A stretch of DNA of 64,000 nucleotides from Unio delphinus (taxonomy: Eukaryota > Mollusca > Bivalvia > Unionida > Unionidae), in assembly GCA_029339505.1 (NCBI GenBank), contig JAQISU010000070.1:4021501-4085500 (forward strand). Direction: 5' to 3'. The position numbers and the translations under genes are program-made. This document shows, in pieces, positions 1 to 12,049 of the stretch; positions within the stretch are counted from its first letter, which is position 1, and every line of letters begins with the position of its first letter. The notes under the pieces were generated by a model that saw only the letters and a program-made list of their open reading frames with translations, searched no databases and was not told where the DNA came from.

Positions 1-577
1 GAAGATTCTTGAATCAGTGAGGTTAGCCTCAAATGGACTGGCGTCACTTAAAGAGATGGCTTTTACACACTTTGTCCATTCAAGCATCATAAACGTTTCC
101 ATTTGGAATCGGGGCCACTTAAAAACATAGCATCTCAGAAAATCCAATTGTAGTCAGCATTTCATCATTTATATTAACTTCAAATATCCATGTACATGAA
201 CATTCTTGTAGATCTTAGTGTGTTTGTTTTTTTAAATATGCAGTCATTGTCCATATTCCAGAAATACGCATGAAATTATTAGTGCTAACTTCACCACACT
301 AGAAACGTTATTGAATATTTTAAATATAACACATATCCATAGGTGTCCAAATGAAAAAATGAAATTTTTTCTAGTGGTGGGCATGAGAAAGTCGTATGAA
401 TATATATCCTAGTGGACATCCATGTACAGAACTATCAATATGTCTATATGTGTTTGTGCCTTTAAGCGACATTTTCGGCCGTTCTTATTTAGCAAAGAAA
501 AGATACTGTGGGTTTATAATATTTCACTGGTTTACATTGTACTATATCTCTACCTCTCGGCTAAGCCATTAGTATAC

Positions 578-1053
578 TTGCGAATCTGACTACAGTGGTG
601 GGATTTTATAAAGTCCCAGTACTGGATAATCTGACTACCTTGGTGGGATTCAAGAAGCTCCTGTATTTGATAATTTGACTACTTTGATGGGATTAAAGAC
701 ACCCCAGTACTGGATAATCTAACTACCGTGGTGGGATTAAATAAGCTCTTGTACTGGATCTGACTACCGTGATGGAATTAAATAAGCTCTTGTACTGGAT
801 AAAATGACTACCGTGTGGTGGGATTAAACAAGCTCCTGTACAAGATAATCTGACTACCGTGGTGGTAGTTTTTTTTAAAAAAAAAACTGTACTGGATAAT
901 CTAACTACCGTAGTGGGATTAAAGAAGTTCCTTAACTGGATAATCTGACTACCGTGGTGGTATATAAATAATCCCCTGTACTGGATAATCTGACTACCGT
1001 GGTGGGATTTAAATAAGCTCCTGCACTGGATAATCTGATTGCAGTGGTGGACA
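578..1053. repeat. 45-bp minisatellite, about 11 copies
   Basis: A tandem array with a period of about 45 bp. Each unit contains a core like TCTGACTACCGTGGTGGGAT followed by an AAGCTCCTGTACTGGATAA-like segment. Units are diverged, one is lengthened by a T/A run near 868-887, and spacing varies from about 40 to 48 bp. Long open frames on the minus strand are translations of the repeat and show no sign of selection. The preceding 577 bases hold nothing I recognise. Confidence 0.9.
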
Positions 1054-1344
1054 GACAATCAGACATTTCACTCAGCTATTTTAGTTATGTACGAGTGAAA
1101 ATCACAAAATGACAGTTATTTAGATACTTGGAAGTTTTTTCAGCTTTTCAATGCGTAACATAACCAAGTTCAAAACAAAACAATAATATAATATAAAGCT
1201 AATCAGGCTTATAAACCTAACTACAATTTTCATCTTGAATGGCTATTTAGAAAGCTTTGGTTTCAAATTATTGGATGTAAATACATACTTGAGATATATG
1301 TCCACTATTTACTTTGTTACTTTCAAGATAACGTGTGCTGTAAT

Positions 1345-1989
1345 TTGAGGCAGACCGAAACTAAATTTTCTGGTTTGGGCCGAAAATGAAACATTGCCGA
1401 ATTTATAAATTGACATTGGGCCGAAACCGAAACCGAAAGATGAACCGAAGTTGCCGAACACAAGACGTATTAAATAGGCCTGGGTCATGATCAACGTTCC
1501 TTCTAAGCGAATGGTAGATGTGCGCGCAGTGCTCGCTGCACTGCGCAAGCATTAAGGAGACGAGCCAAAATTTAACGTTAGATTGAGGAAAAATTGACAA
1601 TTCAGCTGCGCGGGGATGCCTGAGCAGCTGCGCGCGTGCGCAGCTTAGAGGGAACGTTGGTCATGATGCAATGCTACACTAATTATAAACGAATCTGGAA
1701 GTAATCATTCAGTGCCTGCAGTAAGAGGACATCGCTAAATGTCAAATTGCCTAGAGCCGACTGATCGGCCGACAAGCAGAGTAATAGACGCAGCACTAGC
1801 GTTGCGTTCTGAAAGTTAAAATAGATCTTCGGCTGATAATTGAAAGTTAATATCAGTTTCGGCCGAAACCGAAAGCGAACCGAAAGCTAACTTTTTGGTT
1901 CGGCCGAAACAAAAACTATGCCCAAAGAGGCCATTTGCCAACTTTCGGCGCTTAAACCGAAACCGAAACCGAATTTCGGTCGGCCTCTA
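1345..1989. mobile_element. Non-autonomous hAT-type DNA transposon
   Basis: The left end TTGAGGCAGACCGAAA and the reverse complement of the right end, TAGAGGCCGACCGAAA, match at 14 of 16 bases. The element is flanked by a perfect 8-bp duplication, gctgtaat, at 1337-1344 and 1990-1997. An 8-bp duplication with termini of the TAGAG type is the signature of the hAT superfamily. Both ends carry subterminal repeats of CCGAAA/TTTCGG. No transposase is encoded, so it would be mobilised in trans. A second, smaller element sits inside it; without that insert and its duplication the net length is about 469 bp. Confidence 0.85.
1492..1659. mobile_element. hAT-type MITE nested in the larger element
   Basis: This is a 168-bp element with 17-bp terminal inverted repeats: CAACGTTCCTTCTAAGC on the left, against CAACGTTCCCTCTAAGC from the right end (16 of 17 identical). 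It is flanked by a perfect 8-bp duplication, gtcatgat, at 1484-1491 and 1660-1667. The interior is GC-rich with alternating CG/GC runs such as GCTGCGCGCGTGCGCAG and has no coding capacity. It inserted after the outer element, which gives a relative age order. A related single end is at 26201. Confidence 0.88.
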
Positions 1990-1999
1990 GCTGTAATTA

Positions 2000-2791
2000 A
2001 GGAATACTTGAGCGTGGTAATTTACAAGGAATTTAAGCTGATATTTTCTCGATTTAAAAGAAAATGCAAGCCCATTGTTTGGGCGGAAAGAGTGTAATTT
2101 AACACAGACACACTGAGATTTATTGCTGTACGTAACAAACTTTCAGATCATACAAGGCTACCGTTTTAGAGAGGCGAGTTTAATTAAGAGTTTCATTTGA
2201 TTCGGGTGCTAATACTACTCTTCCTGATCCATTGCATATTTAAAACTATCGTCGCCAGCTGTCATAAATATCAGTAGCCATCACAAAAGCAAAGACTTAA
2301 GGCGTCATCCGGTATAAATTGGCCGTCTTGGGGCTGCTGTAAGGACTTTGCGATAATTCCGGCCAAAAATAGAAAATAAAATCAATCATTGACAACTCTT
2401 ATCTTTGGTTTGATATACGTTTTGACATGAATAAGCTATACCCTTGTTTACAGTTTTAATGTAGCTGGCAATATACCCACCAACGATTTCGCTCTCAAAA
2501 CCATTCGGCTGTGAATAATCAAGTAAAAAAAAAAATGAATAATCAAGTAGAAGCTTAAAGTAAAACACTTATAGCCAAGCCTAGCTTTATGCTCAGTTGC
2601 CAAACCAAATAGCGAAGAAAACTTAAAGGACCTTCAACAGCGAAACAAAAACTAAGATAGCTGCATTAGCGAATGGAAACTATGATAACCTCAACATTGC
2701 TCCTTGAAAGAAATAATTGAATCATTTCCGCATTGATCCTGTTGACTTTATTTAGCTTAGGATATCTACAGTAACAGTAACAATTATCTTC

Positions 2792-2793
<2 letters not shown>
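2000..2793. other. Unannotated stretch
   Basis: Between the hAT-type element and the AT microsatellite I see no open frame with protein-like composition, no splice-bounded exon and no repeat beyond a short duplicated AATAATCAAGTA motif near 2513-2548. Confidence 0.5.

Positions 2794-2864
<71 letters not shown>
2794..2864. repeat. (AT)n microsatellite
   Basis: An uninterrupted AT dinucleotide run of about 70 bases. The sequence from here to about 3390 contains no recognisable feature. Confidence 0.97.
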
Positions 2865-2866
<2 letters not shown>

Positions 2867-3397
2867 GATTTTGTCAAAGGATCTTTTTGTTCGTAAGTAG
2901 TATGCAGTTTTAATCTAATGACACAAGAAACCAATAAAAGAGATCAAAACCTGGCTGAAAGCTATATTTTGATAAGCAGCAAATGCGGTAGTTTTCGGTT
3001 TGGATTTATTGAAGAATGCAAAAGACGTCTTGTCATTCTCCTATTATTTTAAATAGAATTTCCGAGAGTGGTGCTTTTCTTAATAAGCGATTTTCCATGA
3101 TCGATGAAAGCAAATTCATTATAGCTCTCAGTGAACTTTTCATCTTTCCCAGACAGAGGTATTGTTTGTCTTGCTTCTCTGTCGTTATGAATCGTTTATA
3201 GAGCGCCAATTTCAACTCCACCCTTGACTGTCTTTGCGACGTAAGCGTGCAAATAATTACCGGCTGCCTTTAGTGCAATTACATGTTGCACTTTCGAAAA
3301 TCGCTTCCATGCATCGTAAACTCTTGTTTAGACAATCTGTTTTGTTACCACCGTATTAACGCTCGTAAAAACTAGCTTTAACTACAAACTGTAATGA

Positions 3398-4422
3398 CCA
3401 AGATCTACTTTCACATTAAATATAGACCAAGATCTACTTTACATTATGTATAGACTAAGATCTACATTAACATTATGTAGAGACTAAGAGCTACTTTAAC
3501 ATTATGTATAGACTAAGATCTACATTAACATTATGCAGAGACTAAGATCTACTTTAACATTATGTATAGATTAAGATCTACTTTAACCAAGATCTACTTT
3601 CACATTATGTATAGACCAAGATCTACTTTACATTATGTATAGACTAAGATCTACATTAACATTATGTACAGACTAAGATATACTTTAACATTATGTATAG
3701 ACTAAGATCTACTTTCACATTATGTATAGACCAAGATCTACTTTCACATTATGTATAGATTAAGATCTACTTTCACATTATGTATAGACCAAGATTTACT
3801 TTCACATTATGTATAGACCAAGATCTACTTTCACATTATGTATAGACCAAGATCTACTTTCACATTATGTATAGATTAAGATCTACTTTCACATTATGTA
3901 TAGACCAAGATTTACTTTCACATTATGTATAGACCAAGATCTACTTTCACATTATGTATAGACCAAGATCTACTTTCACATTATGTATAGATTAAGATCT
4001 ACTTTCACATTATGTATAGACCAAGATTTACTTTCACATTATGTATAGACCAAGATCTACTTTCACATTATGTATAGACCAAGATCTACTTTCACATTAT
4101 GTATAGACCAAGATCTACTTTCACATTATGTATAGATTAAGATCTACTTTCACATTATGTATAGATTAAGATCTACTTTCACATTATGTATAGACCAAGA
4201 TTTACTTTCACATTATGTATAGACCAAGATCTACTTTCACATTATGTATAGATTAAGATCTACTTTCACATTATGTATAGACCAAGATTTACTTTCACAT
4301 TATGTATAGACCAAGATCTACTTTCACATTATGTATATACTAAGATCTACTTTAACATTATGTATAGACCAAGATCTACATTCACATTATGTATAGACCA
4401 AGATCTACTTTAACATTATGTG
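3398..4422. repeat. 29-bp satellite with higher-order structure
   Basis: About 35 tandem units of roughly 29 bp with the core AGACCAAGATCTACTTTCAC followed by ATTATGTAT. The left part (3398-3720) is more diverged (TTAACATT variants). From about 3787 to 4140 the variants cycle in order: CCAAGATTTAC, CCAAGATCTAC, CCAAGATCTAC, TTAAGATCTAC. This gives a four-monomer higher-order unit of about 117 bp repeated three times, then broken. Most units contain a BglII site (AGATCT). Confidence 0.93.
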
Positions 4423-4550
4423 CCATCAGACCGAGATCAATGCAATTCGCTGGAATCAGTATGTAAAACAAACAACATAGACAATGCAGAGTAGAGTATG
4501 TGTTCTTTGCAGTTGGGATTCGACTTTTGTGCGAATGTAGACTAGTTGTC

Positions 4551-4947
4551 AGATTAGAATTAGATGGGGTTGAAAAAAGTATAGAACCAAATATAACAAG
4601 ATTAGAATTAGATGGGGTTGAAAAAAAAGTATAGAACCAAATATAACAAGATTAGAATTAGATGGGTTTGAAAAAAAAGTATAGAACCAAATATAACAAG
4701 ATTAGAATTAGATGGGGTTGAAAAAAAAGTATAGAACCAAATATAACAAGATTAGAATAAGATGGGTTTAAAAAAAGTATAGAACCAAATATAACAAGAT
4801 TAGAATAAGATGGGTTTGAAAAAAAGTATAGAACCAAATATAACAAGATTAGAATAAGATGGGGTTGAAAAAAAAGTATAGAACCAAATATAACAAGATT
4901 AGAATAAGATGGGGTTGAAAAAAAAGTATAGAACCAAATATAACAAG
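4551..4947. repeat. 48-bp minisatellite, 8 copies
   Basis: Eight head-to-tail copies of a unit containing GATTAGAATTAGATGGGGTTG, an A-run of 6-8, and GTATAGAACCAAATATAACAA. Units differ mainly in A-run length and in GGGG/GGGT, which indicates recent expansion. It lies about 130 bp after the 29-bp satellite. Confidence 0.93.
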
Positions 4948-5045
4948 GGTTTTGCAGGGCAATTCAGTAATCATTTAGATAAAGATTCACATGTTCACCG
5001 TTCTCGTTAGTATTATAGTTAAAACAAATATGCATATTTCTGCAT

Positions 5046-5049
<4 letters not shown>

Positions 5050-5124
<75 letters not shown>
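5050..5124. repeat. (GA)n microsatellite
   Basis: A pure GA dinucleotide run of about 74 bases. Confidence 0.97.
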
Positions 5125-5126
<2 letters not shown>

Positions 5127-5409
5127 CCATGAAGAAATTATCGATGCGTTTGAGGATTATTTAATTGCTTCAGTGGAGTTTTGATAAAAGTTAATTATCT
5201 TTTTGCTGCCTCACTATATCGTCTCATTATAGATACAAACGTTCAATACTTCAGTTGCACGGATTCCTTACGAGTCTGGCTATTTTTAAAAGAAAGGTTC
5301 CAATATTAATTCGGTTTAGAAAATATATTTGCCAAATTTGAAAAGAAAGCTAATATGAAATTATTTGAACTGGTCATGGCCCTGTTAAATAAAATTACTA
5401 GCTACTGAA

Positions 5410-5765
5410 CAGTTACATACATACATAGGTACGTACGTACGTACGTACATCCATCCATCCATCCATACGTACGTACGTACGTACGTAGGTAGGTAGGTAC
5501 GTACGTACGTACGTCCATCCATCCATCCATCCATCCATCCATACATAGGTAGGTAGGTACGTACGTACATCCATCCATCCATCCATACATAGGTAGGTGC
5601 GTACTTACGTACATCCATCCATCCATCCATCCATACATAGGTAGGTGCGTACTTACGTACATCCATCCATCCATCCATCCATCCATCCATCCATACATAC
5701 ATCCATACATACATACATACATACATACATACATACATACATACATACATAGGTAGGTGCGTACG
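5410..5765. repeat. Compound tetranucleotide array (ACGT/ATCC/ATAC/AGGT)
   Basis: About 350 bp made only of tetranucleotides: blocks of GTAC, CATC, CATA and GGTA repeat in alternating order. A larger unit, runs of CATC then CATA then GGTAGGT then GCGTAC, recurs several times, so point changes in the tetranucleotide have been amplified together. It opens long Met/Tyr/Val/Trp-rich frames on the minus strand that are not genes. Confidence 0.95.
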
Positions 5766-5769
5766 TAGC

Positions 5770-6959
5770 GCATATATAGCATGAATACATAAATTCATGT
5801 ATACACTCATAAATACCGGTGGATATGAAACTCGAATGTTTATACTGATAGTAAACATGTTATGGTTCGACGGGAATCTGACCTGTATACTGTACATTAT
5901 AACTATATGATACCGATTTTTATAAAATAAAGAAAACAATCCTCATTTTAAATTGGAGGAGTGATTTCATGACACTCGTGGATTTTTTTTTTTTGGTTTT
6001 GGTTTTTAGGGGTGGGGGTAGTGATTGGGTTGGGAAGGCGAATAAGCTTTATAACCATGTTGAAGTTAATTTCCACTTTGTACAAAGTGTATCTTTGCAA
6101 AATTACTGAGAACTTGTACATGTTACGCTTTCTGTTCCAATAGTAATGTCTCTAATTATTTTCATCACTGGTTCTAAATCGCTACATCACTACATGTGTT
6201 CGGAGTTATTTGACCCGAAAAATGTGGACGGTATTTTTATCCGCCAATTTTTTCTGTGCAGTGCAAACATGAATTGACGTTGATGCAACTGTTATTACCT
6301 GCTAATTTAGAAAGGTAATTAATTGCACAGAATATATTTAATGGAAACTTTTTTTCGAGGTCTAATATATATAGGTCCGCGTGAATTCGAAGTTTTCCAT
6401 CGCTCCAACAACCTTAACGTTACTAAATGAGTCTCGAAAGGGTGAAAAATTAATACATATTTAGCACTTGTTTTGAATACAAATAAACGATCGCATGCGT
6501 CTTTCTTTTTGCGGTTTTTAAGTTCATCAGTATATAAATAAATAAATAGACCCACACTAAATGTATATCACAGCTGCAACTCAGGACGATAATATATGTT
6601 TGCAGTCGTTTAAACGCTATAATATATTATTTGCAACAACAACAAAAATTTACAAGTAAAATGTTATTGCCCTTCATTTAGACCCAATACGAACTTTGAT
6701 CAAAGTTTCGCTTGCAAACAGTCATTTATCGATAGATAGAGCGGACACTTTCATTGCTATTACGAGATACCGTTACACTGTCTCGTTGATGAAGTATTGT
6801 TTTTTAAATATGTGTAAGCGTGATAAACGAGGAAATGTCATCACAGGCAGCGTGGAGAGAAAACGGAGCGAAGCGGGTTGTCTCCCGTGGCTTACGACGA
6901 TGGAAGCATTAATACTAGTACTCGGACGTTTTAGCACTGTTGGTCTTGATAAATTGTTG
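5770..6959. other. Unannotated stretch
   Basis: No gene, RNA or element is recognised. Open frames here have no recognisable motif and no matching splice context. A T-rich tract lies near 5981-6000. Confidence 0.5.
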
Positions 6960-7044
6960 ATAATGTCACGTTGCCACACATGTCTGGCTCATGAAATCAT
7001 GATAATGTCACGTTGCCACACATGTCTGGCTCATGAAATCATCA
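6960..7044. repeat. 42-bp tandem duplication
   Basis: Two essentially identical 42-bp copies containing ATAATGTCACGTTGCCACAC and TGTCTGGCTCATGAAATCAT. A recent local duplication. Confidence 0.9.
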
Positions 7045-7879
7045 GCATTCAAACTTGGTAACTCTTCTGATGAAGAAATTATATATCTTTGTTGTTAGCG
7101 CAGAACGCGTGGGAGAGGTGCTGAAATTGTAGCTTGTTTTCAGAGTTTGGTGTGCATTTGGAACATGCTCTTAAAACTGTTACATCTCTGGCATACGATG
7201 GCCAGATAAAAAACGCTTAACTGATATTAGTTGCATATACCGATATAAAGCACTTAGGTAGAACTTTAGAGAAGCTAAACTTCAAAGACATTTCTCGCTA
7301 TCTCAGACTTTATGTAGAATTACTTTCTGAAATCATTCACGCTAAAAGTATATGGTAGGATATCACTAAGCATCCTTTCAAGAGATACAAGATATCTTTT
7401 AGTCAGCCAAAGAAACTATGTTTACTCGAAACATGCGATAATCTCAAATCACAGCGACGCATTACGTCACCGCTTCCAATTAGCCAATCGGTTTGTCTTT
7501 TCAGAAGTTTGAGAAATCCTCGTTCCGGTATTCCAGGAACAATAAAGATTCCTATCAAACCTCTGTTTGGTATAGACTTCAAGAGGCCTCGCTAATGTGA
7601 GCGTAAATGTGGACTAATCCTCCAGCTCTTAAGGTTCCTATTTGGCGTTTTTGGAACTTGCACAGGGCAGAATCGTTACATCTGTAACTCTGACCGCGTA
7701 GAGAAAGTTAAGATACTCTTACATGTCTTTCATCAACTTGGATTGACATGTATCTTTTTTAACTGTTCGGAACATCATGTGTTGTCTAAAGCCTGCAGCT
7801 ACTAAAATTGAATCATAATGCATAATGAGTGATTGAGTGATGGGTACGGAAAAGTACCTGGAATATCACAAGGAGCACG

Positions 7880-7881
<2 letters not shown>
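7045..7881. other. Unannotated stretch
   Basis: Mixed-composition DNA without a supportable open frame. The base composition is less AT-rich than its surroundings and could be an old transposon, but I found no terminal repeats. Confidence 0.4.

Positions 7882-7971
<90 letters not shown>
7882..7971. repeat. (AT)n microsatellite
   Basis: A pure AT dinucleotide run of about 90 bases. From 7972 to about 9070 I see no gene or element, only a short (CAGA)n run near 8808-8820. Confidence 0.97.
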
Positions 7972-7973
<2 letters not shown>

Positions 7974-9080
7974 TAAATTATGTGACAGCACATTTAAGCA
8001 AAAAAGGTTTTATTTTTAATCTATATTAATGAAGCTAACAACACATGAAAAACAAAACTATTATACAGGCTTCCATTTACTGAAGTCAGCTTAATTGTGC
8101 TAACAGTCTAATAATAACTGACTTTTCAATGCTGTAACCCTAGTCTGTTTCATCCATGTTCAAATGTCAGATATTTTTAAATACTATTTTATATTTGGTA
8201 ATTCATTCATTACACTATCAAGAGCTGATATTGCCTAGTCGGGCAAATTTTATTTTCCTTAATTTAATGGTTGCTGAACATAGCATACTTTTAACCAACT
8301 CAGGCTGGTTTTTCGAACATATGAGAGCAGTCGTTTTGGTTAGCTGTGTGATTTGATCATATACAATTGCCACAAGTACAATTTCCAAATAAATTTAAGT
8401 CAATGTTCTTGAGATTAATATGCGAGCAACAACAATCTCTTCACTATGCATGTTGCAAATGTAAACACCTTCATCTTACACTTGTCTATCTCGAAGAAAT
8501 TCATATCTGCAGAGCGCTCCCATAGACTTTCTTTTTCCACTTCAAAATGTTGAAAAATTAATTCTTTATTTTCAAAGTTTAGTACAACAAATAAGATTCT
8601 ATTTTTTTATGGCAATAAAATTGAAGATATTAATAACAGCGTTGACGACAAACACAATTACTGTTATTTATCGAAATAGTGAACGATGGCGGTGCTTTAA
8701 ATGGCAAAAATATTAATAAAAGCTTTCTTTCGATGAATTCAGTAATGTACATCTAACATTGTCATTCATTATAAAATGTATGATCACTAATATATAGCGA
8801 CCATTCAGACAGACAGACAGGCGTCACTTTAAAGGATAATTGTATACTTTTGTCACTTCACGCCATGGAAACCGTTTCCAAGCTTGATTACTCATCTATG
8901 GGCTCGACAGAAAAACTGCAAGCACGAAAATAGTTTATATGATGGTTAAATATTTGTATGTACCATAGTGGAGTGGGAATAACAGCGTCGGCTGATTGTT
9001 TCGCGTGCTTACAGACAAGGCTGAAACGTTTACACGAATTAACGGCTGGGCTTTGTTCAGCTTATATCCCGTTAAACGGT

Positions 9081-9165
9081 ATACTGTCCTCTCATTGGTC
9101 AAACGAAAATGACGTCCTGCATTTAATTATAACTTATGTTCAGTTGGCCAATGAGAAGACAGTAT
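9081..9165. other. Inverted repeat / hairpin with CCAAT motifs
   Basis: Arms 9081-9102 and 9144-9165 are complementary at 20 of 22 positions around a 41-base loop. Each arm contains an ATTGG/CCAAT pentamer, and the loop contains TGACGTCC, which resembles a CRE. It could be a promoter-like palindrome or a small foldback element. No gene is attached to it in this window. Confidence 0.6.
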
Positions 9166-9673
9166 TCCTTCAGCGCGTTGTTCTTGAACATTAAGCAGGC
9201 GCGATCACTGCCATGTCGAGCAGTAACGCGTGAGAATGGTATGGCATTCCTTAAGGGTGTGAGAATAAGACAAACTGGATACGCATACAAAGTCGAATGT
9301 CTGAGCTAAACATCGGCATCAAATTTATTACGCTGCACAAAACGTAGCTTCACATAACATGAGAGAAGTGTCCTAACTCGTTAGTACATGCGTGACAGGT
9401 CAATTGTAAACAACGATACGAGCCCCTGCGATTGATACTGGAACAGCGAAATCACATGGCTTTTCCGCGTGCACTGGAATTAATTAACTACAGTATGTTC
9501 ATTTGCATGTGCACACTGACCTCGTAACCGGTTAGTTCACGTTTTCAATTAACGTGCTAAAAGAAATCACCCTGTCCTAGCCACATATATATTTTGTCCG
9601 CCTGACGGGTACAGAAACCTCTAGTCTGGTTCCCTGCTTTAGTGTGGTAACTCTTTATCTTAACCCGTTTCCT

Positions 9674-10107
9674 CAGACCCTTGCCACCCCATTTTTTAAA
9701 TTTTGACAGTTATGTTGTGTGTGTGTTGTGAGAGTCTATTCCCTATATAAAAGATGGAATTAGCCGACACCATTTGGTGTGGGCATGGGGTAGCCGTTTA
9801 CCAGCCGGCACAGCAAACTTGAACGACCTTTCATCGAGATATAAGTGCATGAAATCGTTAGGAATATGATTTATTTCCTTAAAACTGGTGTCGTGAGCAT
9901 AGCATTTGTCACCTCTTTAATCCGCCGACAGACTAGACGAAAGTGTATCGTTGCTAAAATTTCACCTGGATCTGGTTATTTGCATTCCGAGTCACATGGC
10001 TATACAATTCTCACAACCTGCATGTCAACTTTTCGACAGGGAATGGACTCTGACCCTAGACCCTAACAGAAATGGCTAAATATTACAAATGGGGCGGCAA
10101 GGGTCAG
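9674..10107. mobile_element. Foldback-type element with spaced inverted repeats
   Basis: The left segment 9674-9694 (CAGACCCTTGCCACCCCATTT) pairs with 10087-10107 at 19 of 21 bases. Further in, 9731-9744 (AGAGTCTATTCCCT) pairs with 10038-10051 at 13 of 14. The gaps between the two paired segments are 36 and 35 bases, so the geometry is that of one decayed inverted repeat of about 70 bp per arm around a ~290-bp centre. I could not find a target duplication. A TATA-like CTATATAAAAG sits at 9744-9753, just inside the left arm. The superfamily is unknown. Confidence 0.65.
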
Positions 10108-10927
10108 AAGAAGCTCTGACTACCTTTTTCTTTGCTCCGATATACAACTATAAACAAACTATTCCTAGTTCTTCACTCGTAGACGCCTAATCATATCATG
10201 CCTTTATCTCAATTAACGGCGTGATATTAGTGTCATAATTACCTTACAATAATGAAACATATTACGAAACCTTTCTAACAAGCTGAAAATCAACATGTCT
10301 CGAGAAACCTAGTAGTTATTAGTTCAAAGGACCATAAATGATTGTTTAATAATTTTAGCGGCCTTCTTTTTTGTTTTTGCATTAACTGCCCAATGTCCGT
10401 TTGGCTGTCCCAGTTCCAAAAGTTGATTTAATCTGCATTATGTTTGGTGTGGATAACCCATAGTCCACAAGGTTGTACTTAATCAAACTTATGATTTAAA
10501 CCGCAGTTTTTGGCGATGACCGCCAACTATGATTAAATGTAGGTTTGTAAGACAAGTGGAGAGAACTGGACAGATGTTCAGCAGCACAGTGCCTCAACGA
10601 CCACACTCGGTCAAGACACTGATGATGATGATGATATCATCATTATAAACGTGACGTTTGGTATATAAAAGCAAATTATAGGTTCCCGAGTATTTGAATA
10701 TTCTGTGTGTTACTACAGTCGATGCGTAAGTGCAGCAAATTCCTTTCTGGACACAAACTTGTTTATGTTATAATCCAAAAAGCTTCAAGCATAATTCTAG
10801 AAGAACTTATTATATACTCATAGAAAGCAATAATTTTAGCTATTTTGAAGGATATCCATTTAATATTCGATTAACTATTTGGTTGAAAATAGTGGCGAAA
10901 ATTGAATGAAAAATTGAAAATTCACAT

Positions 10928-10966
<39 letters not shown>

Positions 10967-11399
10967 GATGGTAAATTGGGTATATTAAGCATTATCAACT
11001 TTCGAAGTCAAACAAGACACATCACTCTTATCGACTATCGAGAAGTTGGTATATTTGATTTGGCTTTCGTTCCTACTATGCCAATACTGTTTCGATAAAA
11101 TTATCAATTTTTCGTGATATCGTTGCCAACTACCAAAGTACTCCGAGAGAGACAAAAAAAGCTCTACAACCTTTATAAAGCACTGATTACCATGCGTACG
11201 ATCCTTTGATAGGCCGTCTTACGATTGCGGTTGTTCAAGATAGCCAATAACGCATTCCTTTCGGAGCAGTATTATCAAATGCCATGTTGGTCGCTGGAGT
11301 ATGGAGTAATGGCGTGAAAAGGCAAAATCTATCAGGCATCATAGTGGACAAAAGCTGATCCAATGAGATGTCGTATATCGCGAAATGCAATATCACGTG
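10108..11399. other. Unannotated stretch with one microsatellite
   Basis: Apart from a short (GAT)n run near 10620-10635 and the CT/CA microsatellite at 10928-10967, nothing is recognised. Confidence 0.5.
10928..10967. repeat. (CT)n(CA)n microsatellite
   Basis: A CT run that switches to CA at about 10947. Confidence 0.95.
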
Positions 11400-11660
11400 T
11401 TCGATTAAATTGCATGTCCTTAAAGTTCCATTTTCGAGATAGAGACTTGAAATTTTATATGTTGAATTGTACAGTGGTGGTTTAAAGTTCTATTTCCTAT
11501 GTCGATTTTTTTATTGTGTATATTCTGAATTACACAACGGTGGATGAAATTGCAATATCATATGTTGAGAATCCCAAATTCACACGTTGTATGTAACTGT
11601 TTGTGATGAAAGTTCCATTTCATGTGGCGAGTATATAGATTCCATCTATTGAATTTCACA
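11400..11660 (+). repeat. Degenerate tandem repeat, + orientation
   Basis: Repeated segments such as TGAATT(G/A)TACA(G/A)(T/C)GGTGG, AAAGTTC(C/T)ATTTC and ATATGTTGA recur at about 80-100 bp spacing. The same motifs occur in reverse orientation at 13450-13800, on the other side of the LINE fragment. The units are too diverged to fix an exact period by eye. A C-run follows at 11675-11687. Confidence 0.5.
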
Positions 11661-12049
11661 GCAACGAGAAGCAGCCCCCCCCCCCCTCCCGTTTAAAAAT
11701 AACGTGATATGTTCACTTGAGCGACTTCTAGCGAAGAAATTCATAGTAATTCTCAAATTTAGAATGGTAACTTTCAAACTGTAAATGCATAAAATGTAAT
11801 TGCGCCTCATAATTGAATGCACAGATGATGTATCTTAATACTCGATATTATTTTGAATTATTAACGTGGACATTGTATAATGTTACTTTTAGCAACAACA
11901 CATCATTTTAATATATAAAAATTGCAATTCTGAAAAGCCCAATAAAGTGTCCAATAACAGCAGTGTGAGTCAACGGATACAATCAATCTAAAAACTCAAC
12001 ATAGGACATGGAACGTTCAGCACAATCAATGTAACTGTGGATTACATGT

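Noticed and set aside
3398..4422. CRISPR-like appearance of regularly spaced repeats
   Set aside because: Units are contiguous tandem copies without unique spacers, and the DNA is eukaryotic.
5385..5939. 184-codon minus frame rich in Met, Tyr, Val and Trp
   Set aside because: It is a tetranucleotide microsatellite read in frame.
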